NCBI GenBank assembly: GCA_943735955.1
Contig: OX030960.1
Coordinates: 10,098,595-10,162,594 of the forward strand
Origin: Piscicola geometra
Taxonomy: Eukaryota; Annelida; Clitellata; Hirudinida; Piscicolidae
Reading direction: 5' to 3'
Length of the DNA: 64,000 bases
Below the pieces are notes generated by a model. The model worked only from the letters and a program-made list of their open reading frames with translations, made no database searches and was not told the DNA's origin. Within the stretch, counting starts at the first letter, position 1. Each line of letters starts with the position of its first letter. Below are positions 25,979 through 42,832 of the stretch, piece after piece. The translations under genes were made by a program, and so were the position numbers.

Positions 25979-28900
25979 AAAACACAAATACAAATAAACA
26001 CACGAGGAAATACAAACATCTTCGATACCACTACAATGACGCGCGAACACAAACAAAGGATAATTACATATGCATCAACACATGCATCTACACGCATACA
26101 TCTATACGGATGCTACCACACATATACATCACATATGCGCCCACACGCGCGAACACAAACAAAGGATAATTACATATGCATCTACACATGCATCTACACG
26201 CATACATCTATACGGATGCTACCACACATATACATTACATACGCGTCCACATACATATAAAGGGTTGTAACGAACTCAACAATTTAATTTCTAAAAAACC
26301 TTCCTGATGAAGCGAATAAGCGAAACATGTCGAAGGTGCCTAACAGTTGAGTTCAAAATATTAAGTTTAATCTTAAATTTAAATTACTTTTAATCTCTCA
26401 CATCGAGAATTAAAAGAATCATTCTAACAGTGTCCTAATACGACCAGTGAAGAATGATACATTACTCACATCGAGAATTTAAAAACCCTAACTGGATTCC
26501 TAACACGACCAGTAGAGAGTGGTAAGAAGAAAAAGGTAAGTGGTTGACACCTAGATCACTTCCCAGGCCATAAGCCGGAACGCTTTTATGTGACTAACCA
26601 TCACATCATACCATACCTAACCCTATGTGCCGGAAGGCAATGGCTGAAGAAGTGTGAAAGGAAGAAACCTACTTCCTTAAAACACAAATACAAATAAACA
26701 CACGAGGAAATACAAACATCTTCGATACCACTACAATGACGCGCGAACACAAACAAAGGATAATTACATATGCATCAACACATGCATCTACACGCATACA
26801 TCTATACGGATGCTACCACACATATACATCACATATGCGCCCACACGCGCGAACACAAACAAAGGATAATTACATATGCATCTACACATGCATCTACACG
26901 CATACATCTATACGGATGCTACCACACATATACATTACATACGCGTCCACATACATATAAAGGGTTGTAACGAACTCAACAATTTAATTTCTAAAAAACC
27001 TTCCTGATGAAGCGAATAAGCGAAACATGTCGAAGGTGCCTAACAGTTGAGTTCAAAATATTAAGTTTAATCTTAAATTTAAATTACTTTTAATCTCTCA
27101 CATCGAGAATTAAAAGAATCATTCTAACAGTGTCCTAATACGACCAGTGAAGAATGATACATTACTCACATCGAGAATTTAAAAACCCTAACTGGATTCC
27201 TAACACGACCAGTAGAGAGTGGTAAGAAGAAAAAGGTAAGTGGTTGACACCTAGATCACTTCCCAGGCCATAAGCCGGAACGCTTTTATGTGACTAACCA
27301 TCACATCATACCATACCTAACCCTATGTGCCGGAAGGCAATGGCTGAAGAAGTGTGAAAGGAAGAAACCTACTTCCTTAAAACACAAATACAAATAAACA
27401 CACGAGGAAATACAAACATCTTCGATACCACTACAATGACGCGCGAACACAAACAAAGGATAATTACATATGCATCAACACATGCATCTACACGCATACA
27501 TCTATACGGATGCTACCACACATATACATCACATATGCGCCCACACGCGCGAACACAAACAAAGGATAATTACATATGCATCTACACATGCATCTACACG
27601 CATACATCTATACGGATGCTACCACACATATACATTACATACGCGTCCACATACATATAAAGGGTTGTAACGAACTCAACAATTTAATTTCTAAAAAACC
27701 TTCCTGATGAAGCGAATAAGCGAAACATGTCGAAGGTGCCTAACAGTTGAGTTCAAAATATTAAGTTTAATCTTAAATTTAAATTACTTTTAATCTCTCA
27801 CATCGAGAATTAAAAGAATCATTCTAACAGTGTCCTAATACGACCAGTGAAGAATGATACATTACTCACATCGAGAATTTAAAAACCCTAACTGGATTCC
27901 TAACACGACCAGTAGAGAGTGGTAAGAAGAAAAAGGTAAGTGGTTGACACCTAGATCACTTCCCAGGCCATAAGCCGGAACGCTTTTATGTGACTAACCA
28001 TCACATCATACCATACCTAACCCTATGTGCCGGAAGGCAATGGCTGAAGAAGTGTGAAAGGAAGAAACCTACTTCCTTAAAACACAAATACAAATAAACA
28101 CACGAGGAAATACAAACATCTTCGATACCACTACAATGACGCGCGAACACAAACAAAGGATAATTACATATGCATCAACACATGCATCTACACGCATACA
28201 TCTATACGGATGCTACCACACATATACATCACATATGCGCCCACACGCGCGAACACAAACAAAGGATAATTACATATGCATCTACACATGCATCTACACG
28301 CATACATCTATACGGATGCTACCACACATATACATTACATACGCGTCCACATACATATAAAGGGTTGTAACGAACTCAACAATTTAATTTCTAAAAAACC
28401 TTCCTGATGAAGCGAATAAGCGAAACATGTCGAAGGTGCCTAACAGTTGAGTTCAAAATATTAAGTTTAATCTTAAATTTAAATTACTTTTAATCTCTCA
28501 CATCGAGAATTAAAAGAATCATTCTAACAGTGTCCTAATACGACCAGTGAAGAATGATACATTACTCACATCGAGAATTTAAAAACCCTAACTGGATTCC
28601 TAACACGACCAGTAGAGAGTGGTAAGAAGAAAAAGGTAAGTGGTTGACACCTAGATCACTTCCCAGGCCATAAGCCGGAACGCTTTTATGTGACTAACCA
28701 TCACATCATACCATACCTAACCCTATGTGCCGGAAGGCAATGGCTGAAGAAGTGTGAAAGGAAGAAACCTACTTCCTTAAAACACAAATACAAATAAACA
28801 CACGAGGAAATACAAACATCTTCGATACCACTACAATGACGCGCGAACACAAACAAAGGATAATTACATATGCATCAACACATGCATCTACACGCATACA

Positions 28901-31900
28901 TCTATACGGATGCTACCACACATATACATCACATATGCGCCCACACGCGCGAACACAAACAAAGGATAATTACATATGCATCTACACATGCATCTACACG
29001 CATACATCTATACGGATGCTACCACACATATACATTACATACGCGTCCACATACATATAAAGGGTTGTAACGAACTCAACAATTTAATTTCTAAAAAACC
29101 TTCCTGATGAAGCGAATAAGCGAAACATGTCGAAGGTGCCTAACAGTTGAGTTCAAAATATTAAGTTTAATCTTAAATTTAAATTACTTTTAATCTCTCA
29201 CATCGAGAATTAAAAGAATCATTCTAACAGTGTCCTAATACGACCAGTGAAGAATGATACATTACTCACATCGAGAATTTAAAAACCCTAACTGGATTCC
29301 TAACACGACCAGTAGAGAGTGGTAAGAAGAAAAAGGTAAGTGGTTGACACCTAGATCACTTCCCAGGCCATAAGCCGGAACGCTTTTATGTGACTAACCA
29401 TCACATCATACCATACCTAACCCTATGTGCCGGAAGGCAATGGCTGAAGAAGTGTGAAAGGAAGAAACCTACTTCCTTAAAACACAAATACAAATAAACA
29501 CACGAGGAAATACAAACATCTTCGATACCACTACAATGACGCGCGAACACAAACAAAGGATAATTACATATGCATCAACACATGCATCTACACGCATACA
29601 TCTATACGGATGCTACCACACATATACATCACATATGCGCCCACACGCGCGAACACAAACAAAGGATAATTACATATGCATCTACACATGCATCTACACG
29701 CATACATCTATACGGATGCTACCACACATATACATTACATACGCGTCCACATACATATAAAGGGTTGTAACGAACTCAACAATTTAATTTCTAAAAAACC
29801 TTCCTGATGAAGCGAATAAGCGAAACATGTCGAAGGTGCCTAACAGTTGAGTTCAAAATATTAAGTTTAATCTTAAATTTAAATTACTTTTAATCTCTCA
29901 CATCGAGAATTAAAAGAATCATTCTAACAGTGTCCTAATACGACCAGTGAAGAATGATACATTACTCACATCGAGAATTTAAAAACCCTAACTGGATTCC
30001 TAACACGACCAGTAGAGAGTGGTAAGAAGAAAAAGGTAAGTGGTTGACACCTAGATCACTTCCCAGGCCATAAGCCGGAACGCTTTTATGTGACTAACCA
30101 TCACATCATACCATACCTAACCCTATGTGCCGGAAGGCAATGGCTGAAGAAGTGTGAAAGGAAGAAACCTACTTCCTTAAAACACAAATACAAATAAACA
30201 CACGAGGAAATACAAACATCTTCGATACCACTACAATGACGCGCGAACACAAACAAAGGATAATTACATATGCATCAACACATGCATCTACACGCATACA
30301 TCTATACGGATGCTACCACACATATACATCACATATGCGCCCACACGCGCGAACACAAACAAAGGATAATTACATATGCATCTACACATGCATCTACACG
30401 CATACATCTATACGGATGCTACCACACATATACATTACATACGCGTCCACATACATATAAAGGGTTGTAACGAACTCAACAATTTAATTTCTAAAAAACC
30501 TTCCTGATGAAGCGAATAAGCGAAACATGTCGAAGGTGCCTAACAGTTGAGTTCAAAATATTAAGTTTAATCTTAAATTTAAATTACTTTTAATCTCTCA
30601 CATCGAGAATTAAAAGAATCATTCTAACAGTGTCCTAATACGACCAGTGAAGAATGATACATTACTCACATCGAGAATTTAAAAACCCTAACTGGATTCC
30701 TAACACGACCAGTAGAGAGTGGTAAGAAGAAAAAGGTAAGTGGTTGACACCTAGATCACTTCCCAGGCCATAAGCCGGAACGCTTTTATGTGACTAACCA
30801 TCACATCATACCATACCTAACCCTATGTGCCGGAAGGCAATGGCTGAAGAAGTGTGAAAGGAAGAAACCTACTTCCTTAAAACACAAATACAAATAAACA
30901 CACGAGGAAATACAAACATCTTCGATACCACTACAATGACGCGCGAACACAAACAAAGGATAATTACATATGCATCAACACATGCATCTACACGCATACA
31001 TCTATACGGATGCTACCACACATATACATCACATATGCGCCCACACGCGCGAACACAAACAAAGGATAATTACATATGCATCTACACATGCATCTACACG
31101 CATACATCTATACGGATGCTACCACACATATACATTACATACGCGTCCACATACATATAAAGGGTTGTAACGAACTCAACAATTTAATTTCTAAAAAACC
31201 TTCCTGATGAAGCGAATAAGCGAAACATGTCGAAGGTGCCTAACAGTTGAGTTCAAAATATTAAGTTTAATCTTAAATTTAAATTACTTTTAATCTCTCA
31301 CATCGAGAATTAAAAGAATCATTCTAACAGTGTCCTAATACGACCAGTGAAGAATGATACATTACTCACATCGAGAATTTAAAAACCCTAACTGGATTCC
31401 TAACACGACCAGTAGAGAGTGGTAAGAAGAAAAAGGTAAGTGGTTGACACCTAGATCACTTCCCAGGCCATAAGCCGGAACGCTTTTATGTGACTAACCA
31501 TCACATCATACCATACCTAACCCTATGTGCCGGAAGGCAATGGCTGAAGAAGTGTGAAAGGAAGAAACCTACTTCCTTAAAACACAAATACAAATAAACA
31601 CACGAGGAAATACAAACATCTTCGATACCACTACAATGACGCGCGAACACAAACAAAGGATAATTACATATGCATCAACACATGCATCTACACGCATACA
31701 TCTATACGGATGCTACCACACATATACATCACATATGCGCCCACACGCGCGAACACAAACAAAGGATAATTACATATGCATCTACACATGCATCTACACG
31801 CATACATCTATACGGATGCTACCACACATATACATTACATACGCGTCCACATACATATAAAGGGTTGTAACGAACTCAACAATTTAATTTCTAAAAAACC

Positions 31901-34900
31901 TTCCTGATGAAGCGAATAAGCGAAACATGTCGAAGGTGCCTAACAGTTGAGTTCAAAATATTAAGTTTAATCTTAAATTTAAATTACTTTTAATCTCTCA
32001 CATCGAGAATTAAAAGAATCATTCTAACAGTGTCCTAATACGACCAGTGAAGAATGATACATTACTCACATCGAGAATTTAAAAACCCTAACTGGATTCC
32101 TAACACGACCAGTAGAGAGTGGTAAGAAGAAAAAGGTAAGTGGTTGACACCTAGATCACTTCCCAGGCCATAAGCCGGAACGCTTTTATGTGACTAACCA
32201 TCACATCATACCATACCTAACCCTATGTGCCGGAAGGCAATGGCTGAAGAAGTGTGAAAGGAAGAAACCTACTTCCTTAAAACACAAATACAAATAAACA
32301 CACGAGGAAATACAAACATCTTCGATACCACTACAATGACGCGCGAACACAAACAAAGGATAATTACATATGCATCAACACATGCATCTACACGCATACA
32401 TCTATACGGATGCTACCACACATATACATCACATATGCGCCCACACGCGCGAACACAAACAAAGGATAATTACATATGCATCTACACATGCATCTACACG
32501 CATACATCTATACGGATGCTACCACACATATACATTACATACGCGTCCACATACATATAAAGGGTTGTAACGAACTCAACAATTTAATTTCTAAAAAACC
32601 TTCCTGATGAAGCGAATAAGCGAAACATGTCGAAGGTGCCTAACAGTTGAGTTCAAAATATTAAGTTTAATCTTAAATTTAAATTACTTTTAATCTCTCA
32701 CATCGAGAATTAAAAGAATCATTCTAACAGTGTCCTAATACGACCAGTGAAGAATGATACATTACTCACATCGAGAATTTAAAAACCCTAACTGGATTCC
32801 TAACACGACCAGTAGAGAGTGGTAAGAAGAAAAAGGTAAGTGGTTGACACCTAGATCACTTCCCAGGCCATAAGCCGGAACGCTTTTATGTGACTAACCA
32901 TCACATCATACCATACCTAACCCTATGTGCCGGAAGGCAATGGCTGAAGAAGTGTGAAAGGAAGAAACCTACTTCCTTAAAACACAAATACAAATAAACA
33001 CACGAGGAAATACAAACATCTTCGATACCACTACAATGACGCGCGAACACAAACAAAGGATAATTACATATGCATCAACACATGCATCTACACGCATACA
33101 TCTATACGGATGCTACCACACATATACATCACATATGCGCCCACACGCGCGAACACAAACAAAGGATAATTACATATGCATCTACACATGCATCTACACG
33201 CATACATCTATACGGATGCTACCACACATATACATTACATACGCGTCCACATACATATAAAGGGTTGTAACGAACTCAACAATTTAATTTCTAAAAAACC
33301 TTCCTGATGAAGCGAATAAGCGAAACATGTCGAAGGTGCCTAACAGTTGAGTTCAAAATATTAAGTTTAATCTTAAATTTAAATTACTTTTAATCTCTCA
33401 CATCGAGAATTAAAAGAATCATTCTAACAGTGTCCTAATACGACCAGTGAAGAATGATACATTACTCACATCGAGAATTTAAAAACCCTAACTGGATTCC
33501 TAACACGACCAGTAGAGAGTGGTAAGAAGAAAAAGGTAAGTGGTTGACACCTAGATCACTTCCCAGGCCATAAGCCGGAACGCTTTTATGTGACTAACCA
33601 TCACATCATACCATACCTAACCCTATGTGCCGGAAGGCAATGGCTGAAGAAGTGTGAAAGGAAGAAACCTACTTCCTTAAAACACAAATACAAATAAACA
33701 CACGAGGAAATACAAACATCTTCGATACCACTACAATGACGCGCGAACACAAACAAAGGATAATTACATATGCATCAACACATGCATCTACACGCATACA
33801 TCTATACGGATGCTACCACACATATACATCACATATGCGCCCACACGCGCGAACACAAACAAAGGATAATTACATATGCATCTACACATGCATCTACACG
33901 CATACATCTATACGGATGCTACCACACATATACATTACATACGCGTCCACATACATATAAAGGGTTGTAACGAACTCAACAATTTAATTTCTAAAAAACC
34001 TTCCTGATGAAGCGAATAAGCGAAACATGTCGAAGGTGCCTAACAGTTGAGTTCAAAATATTAAGTTTAATCTTAAATTTAAATTACTTTTAATCTCTCA
34101 CATCGAGAATTAAAAGAATCATTCTAACAGTGTCCTAATACGACCAGTGAAGAATGATACATTACTCACATCGAGAATTTAAAAACCCTAACTGGATTCC
34201 TAACACGACCAGTAGAGAGTGGTAAGAAGAAAAAGGTAAGTGGTTGACACCTAGATCACTTCCCAGGCCATAAGCCGGAACGCTTTTATGTGACTAACCA
34301 TCACATCATACCATACCTAACCCTATGTGCCGGAAGGCAATGGCTGAAGAAGTGTGAAAGGAAGAAACCTACTTCCTTAAAACACAAATACAAATAAACA
34401 CACGAGGAAATACAAACATCTTCGATACCACTACAATGACGCGCGAACACAAACAAAGGATAATTACATATGCATCAACACATGCATCTACACGCATACA
34501 TCTATACGGATGCTACCACACATATACATCACATATGCGCCCACACGCGCGAACACAAACAAAGGATAATTACATATGCATCTACACATGCATCTACACG
34601 CATACATCTATACGGATGCTACCACACATATACATTACATACGCGTCCACATACATATAAAGGGTTGTAACGAACTCAACAATTTAATTTCTAAAAAACC
34701 TTCCTGATGAAGCGAATAAGCGAAACATGTCGAAGGTGCCTAACAGTTGAGTTCAAAATATTAAGTTTAATCTTAAATTTAAATTACTTTTAATCTCTCA
34801 CATCGAGAATTAAAAGAATCATTCTAACAGTGTCCTAATACGACCAGTGAAGAATGATACATTACTCACATCGAGAATTTAAAAACCCTAACTGGATTCC

Positions 34901-37900
34901 TAACACGACCAGTAGAGAGTGGTAAGAAGAAAAAGGTAAGTGGTTGACACCTAGATCACTTCCCAGGCCATAAGCCGGAACGCTTTTATGTGACTAACCA
35001 TCACATCATACCATACCTAACCCTATGTGCCGGAAGGCAATGGCTGAAGAAGTGTGAAAGGAAGAAACCTACTTCCTTAAAACACAAATACAAATAAACA
35101 CACGAGGAAATACAAACATCTTCGATACCACTACAATGACGCGCGAACACAAACAAAGGATAATTACATATGCATCAACACATGCATCTACACGCATACA
35201 TCTATACGGATGCTACCACACATATACATCACATATGCGCCCACACGCGCGAACACAAACAAAGGATAATTACATATGCATCTACACATGCATCTACACG
35301 CATACATCTATACGGATGCTACCACACATATACATTACATACGCGTCCACATACATATAAAGGGTTGTAACGAACTCAACAATTTAATTTCTAAAAAACC
35401 TTCCTGATGAAGCGAATAAGCGAAACATGTCGAAGGTGCCTAACAGTTGAGTTCAAAATATTAAGTTTAATCTTAAATTTAAATTACTTTTAATCTCTCA
35501 CATCGAGAATTAAAAGAATCATTCTAACAGTGTCCTAATACGACCAGTGAAGAATGATACATTACTCACATCGAGAATTTAAAAACCCTAACTGGATTCC
35601 TAACACGACCAGTAGAGAGTGGTAAGAAGAAAAAGGTAAGTGGTTGACACCTAGATCACTTCCCAGGCCATAAGCCGGAACGCTTTTATGTGACTAACCA
35701 TCACATCATACCATACCTAACCCTATGTGCCGGAAGGCAATGGCTGAAGAAGTGTGAAAGGAAGAAACCTACTTCCTTAAAACACAAATACAAATAAACA
35801 CACGAGGAAATACAAACATCTTCGATACCACTACAATGACGCGCGAACACAAACAAAGGATAATTACATATGCATCAACACATGCATCTACACGCATACA
35901 TCTATACGGATGCTACCACACATATACATCACATATGCGCCCACACGCGCGAACACAAACAAAGGATAATTACATATGCATCTACACATGCATCTACACG
36001 CATACATCTATACGGATGCTACCACACATATACATTACATACGCGTCCACATACATATAAAGGGTTGTAACGAACTCAACAATTTAATTTCTAAAAAACC
36101 TTCCTGATGAAGCGAATAAGCGAAACATGTCGAAGGTGCCTAACAGTTGAGTTCAAAATATTAAGTTTAATCTTAAATTTAAATTACTTTTAATCTCTCA
36201 CATCGAGAATTAAAAGAATCATTCTAACAGTGTCCTAATACGACCAGTGAAGAATGATACATTACTCACATCGAGAATTTAAAAACCCTAACTGGATTCC
36301 TAACACGACCAGTAGAGAGTGGTAAGAAGAAAAAGGTAAGTGGTTGACACCTAGATCACTTCCCAGGCCATAAGCCGGAACGCTTTTATGTGACTAACCA
36401 TCACATCATACCATACCTAACCCTATGTGCCGGAAGGCAATGGCTGAAGAAGTGTGAAAGGAAGAAACCTACTTCCTTAAAACACAAATACAAATAAACA
36501 CACGAGGAAATACAAACATCTTCGATACCACTACAATGACGCGCGAACACAAACAAAGGATAATTACATATGCATCAACACATGCATCTACACGCATACA
36601 TCTATACGGATGCTACCACACATATACATCACATATGCGCCCACACGCGCGAACACAAACAAAGGATAATTACATATGCATCTACACATGCATCTACACG
36701 CATACATCTATACGGATGCTACCACACATATACATTACATACGCGTCCACATACATATAAAGGGTTGTAACGAACTCAACAATTTAATTTCTAAAAAACC
36801 TTCCTGATGAAGCGAATAAGCGAAACATGTCGAAGGTGCCTAACAGTTGAGTTCAAAATATTAAGTTTAATCTTAAATTTAAATTACTTTTAATCTCTCA
36901 CATCGAGAATTAAAAGAATCATTCTAACAGTGTCCTAATACGACCAGTGAAGAATGATACATTACTCACATCGAGAATTTAAAAACCCTAACTGGATTCC
37001 TAACACGACCAGTAGAGAGTGGTAAGAAGAAAAAGGTAAGTGGTTGACACCTAGATCACTTCCCAGGCCATAAGCCGGAACGCTTTTATGTGACTAACCA
37101 TCACATCATACCATACCTAACCCTATGTGCCGGAAGGCAATGGCTGAAGAAGTGTGAAAGGAAGAAACCTACTTCCTTAAAACACAAATACAAATAAACA
37201 CACGAGGAAATACAAACATCTTCGATACCACTACAATGACGCGCGAACACAAACAAAGGATAATTACATATGCATCAACACATGCATCTACACGCATACA
37301 TCTATACGGATGCTACCACACATATACATCACATATGCGCCCACACGCGCGAACACAAACAAAGGATAATTACATATGCATCTACACATGCATCTACACG
37401 CATACATCTATACGGATGCTACCACACATATACATTACATACGCGTCCACATACATATAAAGGGTTGTAACGAACTCAACAATTTAATTTCTAAAAAACC
37501 TTCCTGATGAAGCGAATAAGCGAAACATGTCGAAGGTGCCTAACAGTTGAGTTCAAAATATTAAGTTTAATCTTAAATTTAAATTACTTTTAATCTCTCA
37601 CATCGAGAATTAAAAGAATCATTCTAACAGTGTCCTAATACGACCAGTGAAGAATGATACATTACTCACATCGAGAATTTAAAAACCCTAACTGGATTCC
37701 TAACACGACCAGTAGAGAGTGGTAAGAAGAAAAAGGTAAGTGGTTGACACCTAGATCACTTCCCAGGCCATAAGCCGGAACTCTTTTATGTGACTAACCA
37801 TCACATCATACCATACCTAACCCTATGTGCCGGAAGGCAATGGCTGAAGAAGTGTGAAAGGAAGAAACCTACTTCCTTAAAACACAAATACAAATAAACA

Positions 37901-40900
37901 CACGAGGAAATACAAACATCTTCGATACCACTACAATGACGCGCGAACACAAACAAAGGATAATTACATATGCATCAACACATGCATCTACACGCATACA
38001 TCTATACGGATGCTACCACACATATACATCACATATGCGCCCACACGCGCGAACACAAACAAAGGATAATTACATATGCATCTACACATGCATCTACACG
38101 CATACATCTATACGGATGCTACCACACATATACATTACATACGCGTCCACATACATATAAAGGGTTGTAACGAACTCAACAATTTAATTTCTAAAAAACC
38201 TTCCTGATGAAGCGAATAAGCGAAACATGTCGAAGGTGCCTAACAGTTGAGTTCAAAATATTAAGTTTAATCTTAAATTTAAATTACTTTTAATCTCTCA
38301 CATCGAGAATTAAAAGAATCATTCTAACAGTGTCCTAATACGACCAGTGAAGAATGATACATTACTCACATCGAGAATTTAAAAACCCTAACTGGATTCC
38401 TAACACGACCAGTAGAGAGTGGTAAGAAGAAAAAGGTAAGTGGTTGACACCTAGATCACTTCCCAGGCCATAAGCCGGAACGCTTTTATGTGACTAACCA
38501 TCACATCATACCATACCTAACCCTATGTGCCGGAAGGCAATGGCTGAAGAAGTGTGAAAGGAAGAAACCTACTTCCTTAAAACACAAATACAAATAAACA
38601 CACGAGGAAATACAAACATCTTCGATACCACTACAATGACGCGCGAACACAAACAAAGGATAATTACATATGCATCAACACATGCATCTACACGCATACA
38701 TCTATACGGATGCTACCACACATATACATCACATATGCGCCCACACGCGCGAACACAAACAAAGGATAATTACATATGCATCTACACATGCATCTACACG
38801 CATACATCTATACGGATGCTACCACACATATACATTACATACGCGTCCACATACATATAAAGGGTTGTAACGAACTCAACAATTTAATTTCTAAAAAACC
38901 TTCCTGATGAAGCGAATAAGCGAAACATGTCGAAGGTGCCTAACAGTTGAGTTCAAAATATTAAGTTTAATCTTAAATTTAAATTACTTTTAATCTCTCA
39001 CATCGAGAATTAAAAGAATCATTCTAACAGTGTCCTAATACGACCAGTGAAGAATGATACATTACTCACATCGAGAATTTAAAAACCCTAACTGGATTCC
39101 TAACACGACCAGTAGAGAGTGGTAAGAAGAAAAAGGTAAGTGGTTGACACCTAGATCACTTCCCAGGCCATAAGCCGGAACGCTTTTATGTGACTAACCA
39201 TCACATCATACCATACCTAACCCTATGTGCCGGAAGGCAATGGCTGAAGAAGTGTGAAAGGAAGAAACCTACTTCCTTAAAACACAAATACAAATAAACA
39301 CACGAGGAAATACAAACATCTTCGATACCACTACAATGACGCGCGAACACAAACAAAGGATAATTACATATGCATCAACACATGCATCTACACGCATACA
39401 TCTATACGGATGCTACCACACATATACATCACATATGCGCCCACACGCGCGAACACAAACAAAGGATAATTACATATGCATCTACACATGCATCTACACG
39501 CATACATCTATACGGATGCTACCACACATATACATTACATACGCGTCCACATACATATAAAGGGTTGTAACGAACTCAACAATTTAATTTCTAAAAAACC
39601 TTCCTGATGAAGCGAATAAGCGAAACATGTCGAAGGTGCCTAACAGTTGAGTTCAAAATATTAAGTTTAATCTTAAATTTAAATTACTTTTAATCTCTCA
39701 CATCGAGAATTAAAAGAATCATTCTAACAGTGTCCTAATACGACCAGTGAAGAATGATACATTACTCACATCGAGAATTTAAAAACCCTAACTGGATTCC
39801 TAACACGACCAGTAGAGAGTGGTAAGAAGAAAAAGGTAAGTGGTTGACACCTAGATCACTTCCCAGGCCATAAGCCGGAACGCTTTTATGTGACTAACCA
39901 TCACATCATACCATACCTAACCCTATGTGCCGGAAGGCAATGGCTGAAGAAGTGTGAAAGGAAGAAACCTACTTCCTTAAAACACAAATACAAATAAACA
40001 CACGAGGAAATACAAACATCTTCGATACCACTACAATGACGCGCGAACACAAACAAAGGATAATTACATATGCATCAACACATGCATCTACACGCATACA
40101 TCTATACGGATGCTACCACACATATACATCACATATGCGCCCACACGCGCGAACACAAACAAAGGATAATTACATATGCATCTACACATGCATCTACACG
40201 CATACATCTATACGGATGCTACCACACATATACATTACATACGCGTCCACATACATATAAAGGGTTGTAACGAACTCAACAATTTAATTTCTAAAAAACC
40301 TTCCTGATGAAGCGAATAAGCGAAACATGTCGAAGGTGCCTAACAGTTGAGTTCAAAATATTAAGTTTAATCTTAAATTTAAATTACTTTTAATCTCTCA
40401 CATCGAGAATTAAAAGAATCATTCTAACAGTGTCCTAATACGACCAGTGAAGAATGATACATTACTCACATCGAGAATTTAAAAACCCTAACTGGATTCC
40501 TAACACGACCAGTAGAGAGTGGTAAGAAGAAAAAGGTAAGTGGTTGACACCTAGATCACTTCCCAGGCCATAAGCCGGAACGCTTTTATGTGACTAACCA
40601 TCACATCATACCATACCTAACCCTATGTGCCGGAAGGCAATGGCTGAAGAAGTGTGAAAGGAAGAAACCTACTTCCTTAAAACACAAATACAAATAAACA
40701 CACGAGGAAATACAAACATCTTCGATACCACTACAATGACGCGCGAACACAAACAAAGGATAATTACATATGCATCAACACATGCATCTACACGCATACA
40801 TCTATACGGATGCTACCACACATATACATCACATATGCGCCCACACGCGCGAACACAAACAAAGGATAATTACATATGCATCTACACATGCATCTACACG

Positions 40901-42135
40901 CATACATCTATACGGATGCTACCACACATATACATTACATACGCGTCCACATACATATAAAGGGTTGTAACGAACTCAACAATTTAATTTCTAAAAAACC
41001 TTCCTGATGAAGCGAATAAGCGAAACATGTCGAAGGTGCCTAACAGTTGAGTTCAAAATATTAAGTTTAATCTTAAATTTAAATTACTTTTAATCTCTCA
41101 CATCGAGAATTAAAAGAATCATTCTAACAGTGTCCTAATACGACCAGTGAAGAATGATACATTACTCACATCGAGAATTTAAAAACCCTAACTGGATTCC
41201 TAACACGACCAGTAGAGAGTGGTAAGAAGAAAAAGGTAAGTGGTTGACACCTAGATCACTTCCCAGGCCATAAGCCGGAACGCTTTTATGTGACTAACCA
41301 TCACATCATACCATACCTAACCCTATGTGCCGGAAGGCAATGGCTGAAGAAGTGTGAAAGGAAGAAACCTACTTCCTTAAAACACAAATACAAATAAACA
41401 CACGAGGAAATACAAACATCTTCGATACCACTACAATGACGCGCGAACACAAACAAAGGATAATTACATATGCATCAACACATGCATCTACACGCATACA
41501 TCTATACGGATGCTACCACACATATACATCACATATGCGCCCACACGCGCGAACACAAACAAAGGATAATTACATATGCATCTACACATGCATCTACACG
41601 CATACATCTATACGGATGCTACCACACATATACATTACATACGCGTCCACATACATATAAAGGGTTGTAACGAACTCAACAATTTAATTTCTAAAAAACC
41701 TTCCTGATGAAGCGAATAAGCGAAACATGTCGAAGGTGCCTAACAGTTGAGTTCAAAATATTAAGTTTAATCTTAAATTTAAATTACTTTTAATCTCTCA
41801 CATCGAGAATTAAAAGAATCATTCTAACAGTGTCCTAATACGACCAGTGAAGAATGATACATTACTCACATCGAGAATTTAAAAACCCTAACTGGATTCC
41901 TAACACGACCAGTAGAGAGTGGTAAGAAGAAAAAGGTAAGTGGTTGACACCTAGATCACTTCCCAGGCCATAAGCCGGAACGCTTTTATGTGACTAACCA
42001 TCACATCATACCATACCTAACCCTATGTGCCGGAAGGCAATGGCTGAAGAAGTGTGAAAGGAAGAAACCTACTTCCTTAAAACACAAATACAAATAAACA
42101 CACGAGGAAATACAAACATCTTCGATACCACTACA

Positions 42136-42832
42136 ATGACGCGCGAACACAAACAAAGGATAATTACATATGCATCAACACATGCATCTACACGCATACA
42201 TCTATACGGATGCTACCACACATATACATCACATATGCGCCCACACGCGCGAACACAAACAAAGGATAATTACATATGCATCTACACATGCATCTACACG
42301 CATACATCTATACGGATGCTACCACACATATACATTACATACGCGTCCACATACATATAAAGGGTTGTAACGAACTCAATTTAATTTCTAAAAAACCTTC
42401 CTGATGAAGCGAATAAGCGAAACATGTCGAAGGTGCCTAACAGTTGAGTTCAAAATATTAAGTTTAATCTTAAATTTAAATTACTTTTAATCTCTCACAT
42501 CGAGAATTAAAAGAATCATTCTAACAGTGTCCTAATACGACCAGTGAAGAATGATACATTACTCACATCGAGAATTTAAAAACCCTAACTGGATTCCTAA
42601 CACGACCAGTAGAGAGTGGTAAGAAGAAAAAGGTAAGTGGTTGACACCTAGATCACTTCCCAGGCCATAAGCCGGAACGCTTTTATGTGACTAACCATCA
42701 CATCATACCATACCTAACCCTATGTGCCGGAAGGCAATGGCTGAAGAAGTGTGAAAGGAAGAAACCTACTTCCTTAAAACACAAATACAAATAAACACAC
42801 GAGGAAATACAAACATCTTCGATACCACTACA
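42136..42832 (+). repeat. 697-bp variant monomer (3-bp deletion)
   Basis: The only right-arm copy away from the gap whose length is not 700. CAA is lost near 42379, where GAACTCAACAATTT reads GAACTCAATTT. The next copy has a single change at 42944 (G to A). Together these give a rare anchor for read placement. Confidence 0.9.

Larger units (their letters stand above)
25336..26035 (+). repeat. Representative right-arm satellite monomer
   Basis: A consensus 700-bp unit in the reference orientation. In order it contains: 106-bp subrepeats at 25340-25445 and 25446-25551; a TATAAAGG box at 25556; an AT-rich block at 25653-25694; a hairpin at 25687-25716; diverged 52/49-bp units at 25697-25748 and 25765-25813; a purine-rich tract at 25811-25843; a telomere-like decamer at 25916-25925; and a second hairpin at 25958-25978. 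There is one ACGCGT (MluI) site per unit, at 25541. It differs from the left-arm consensus at one fixed base (25665 G on this strand). Confidence 0.96.
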
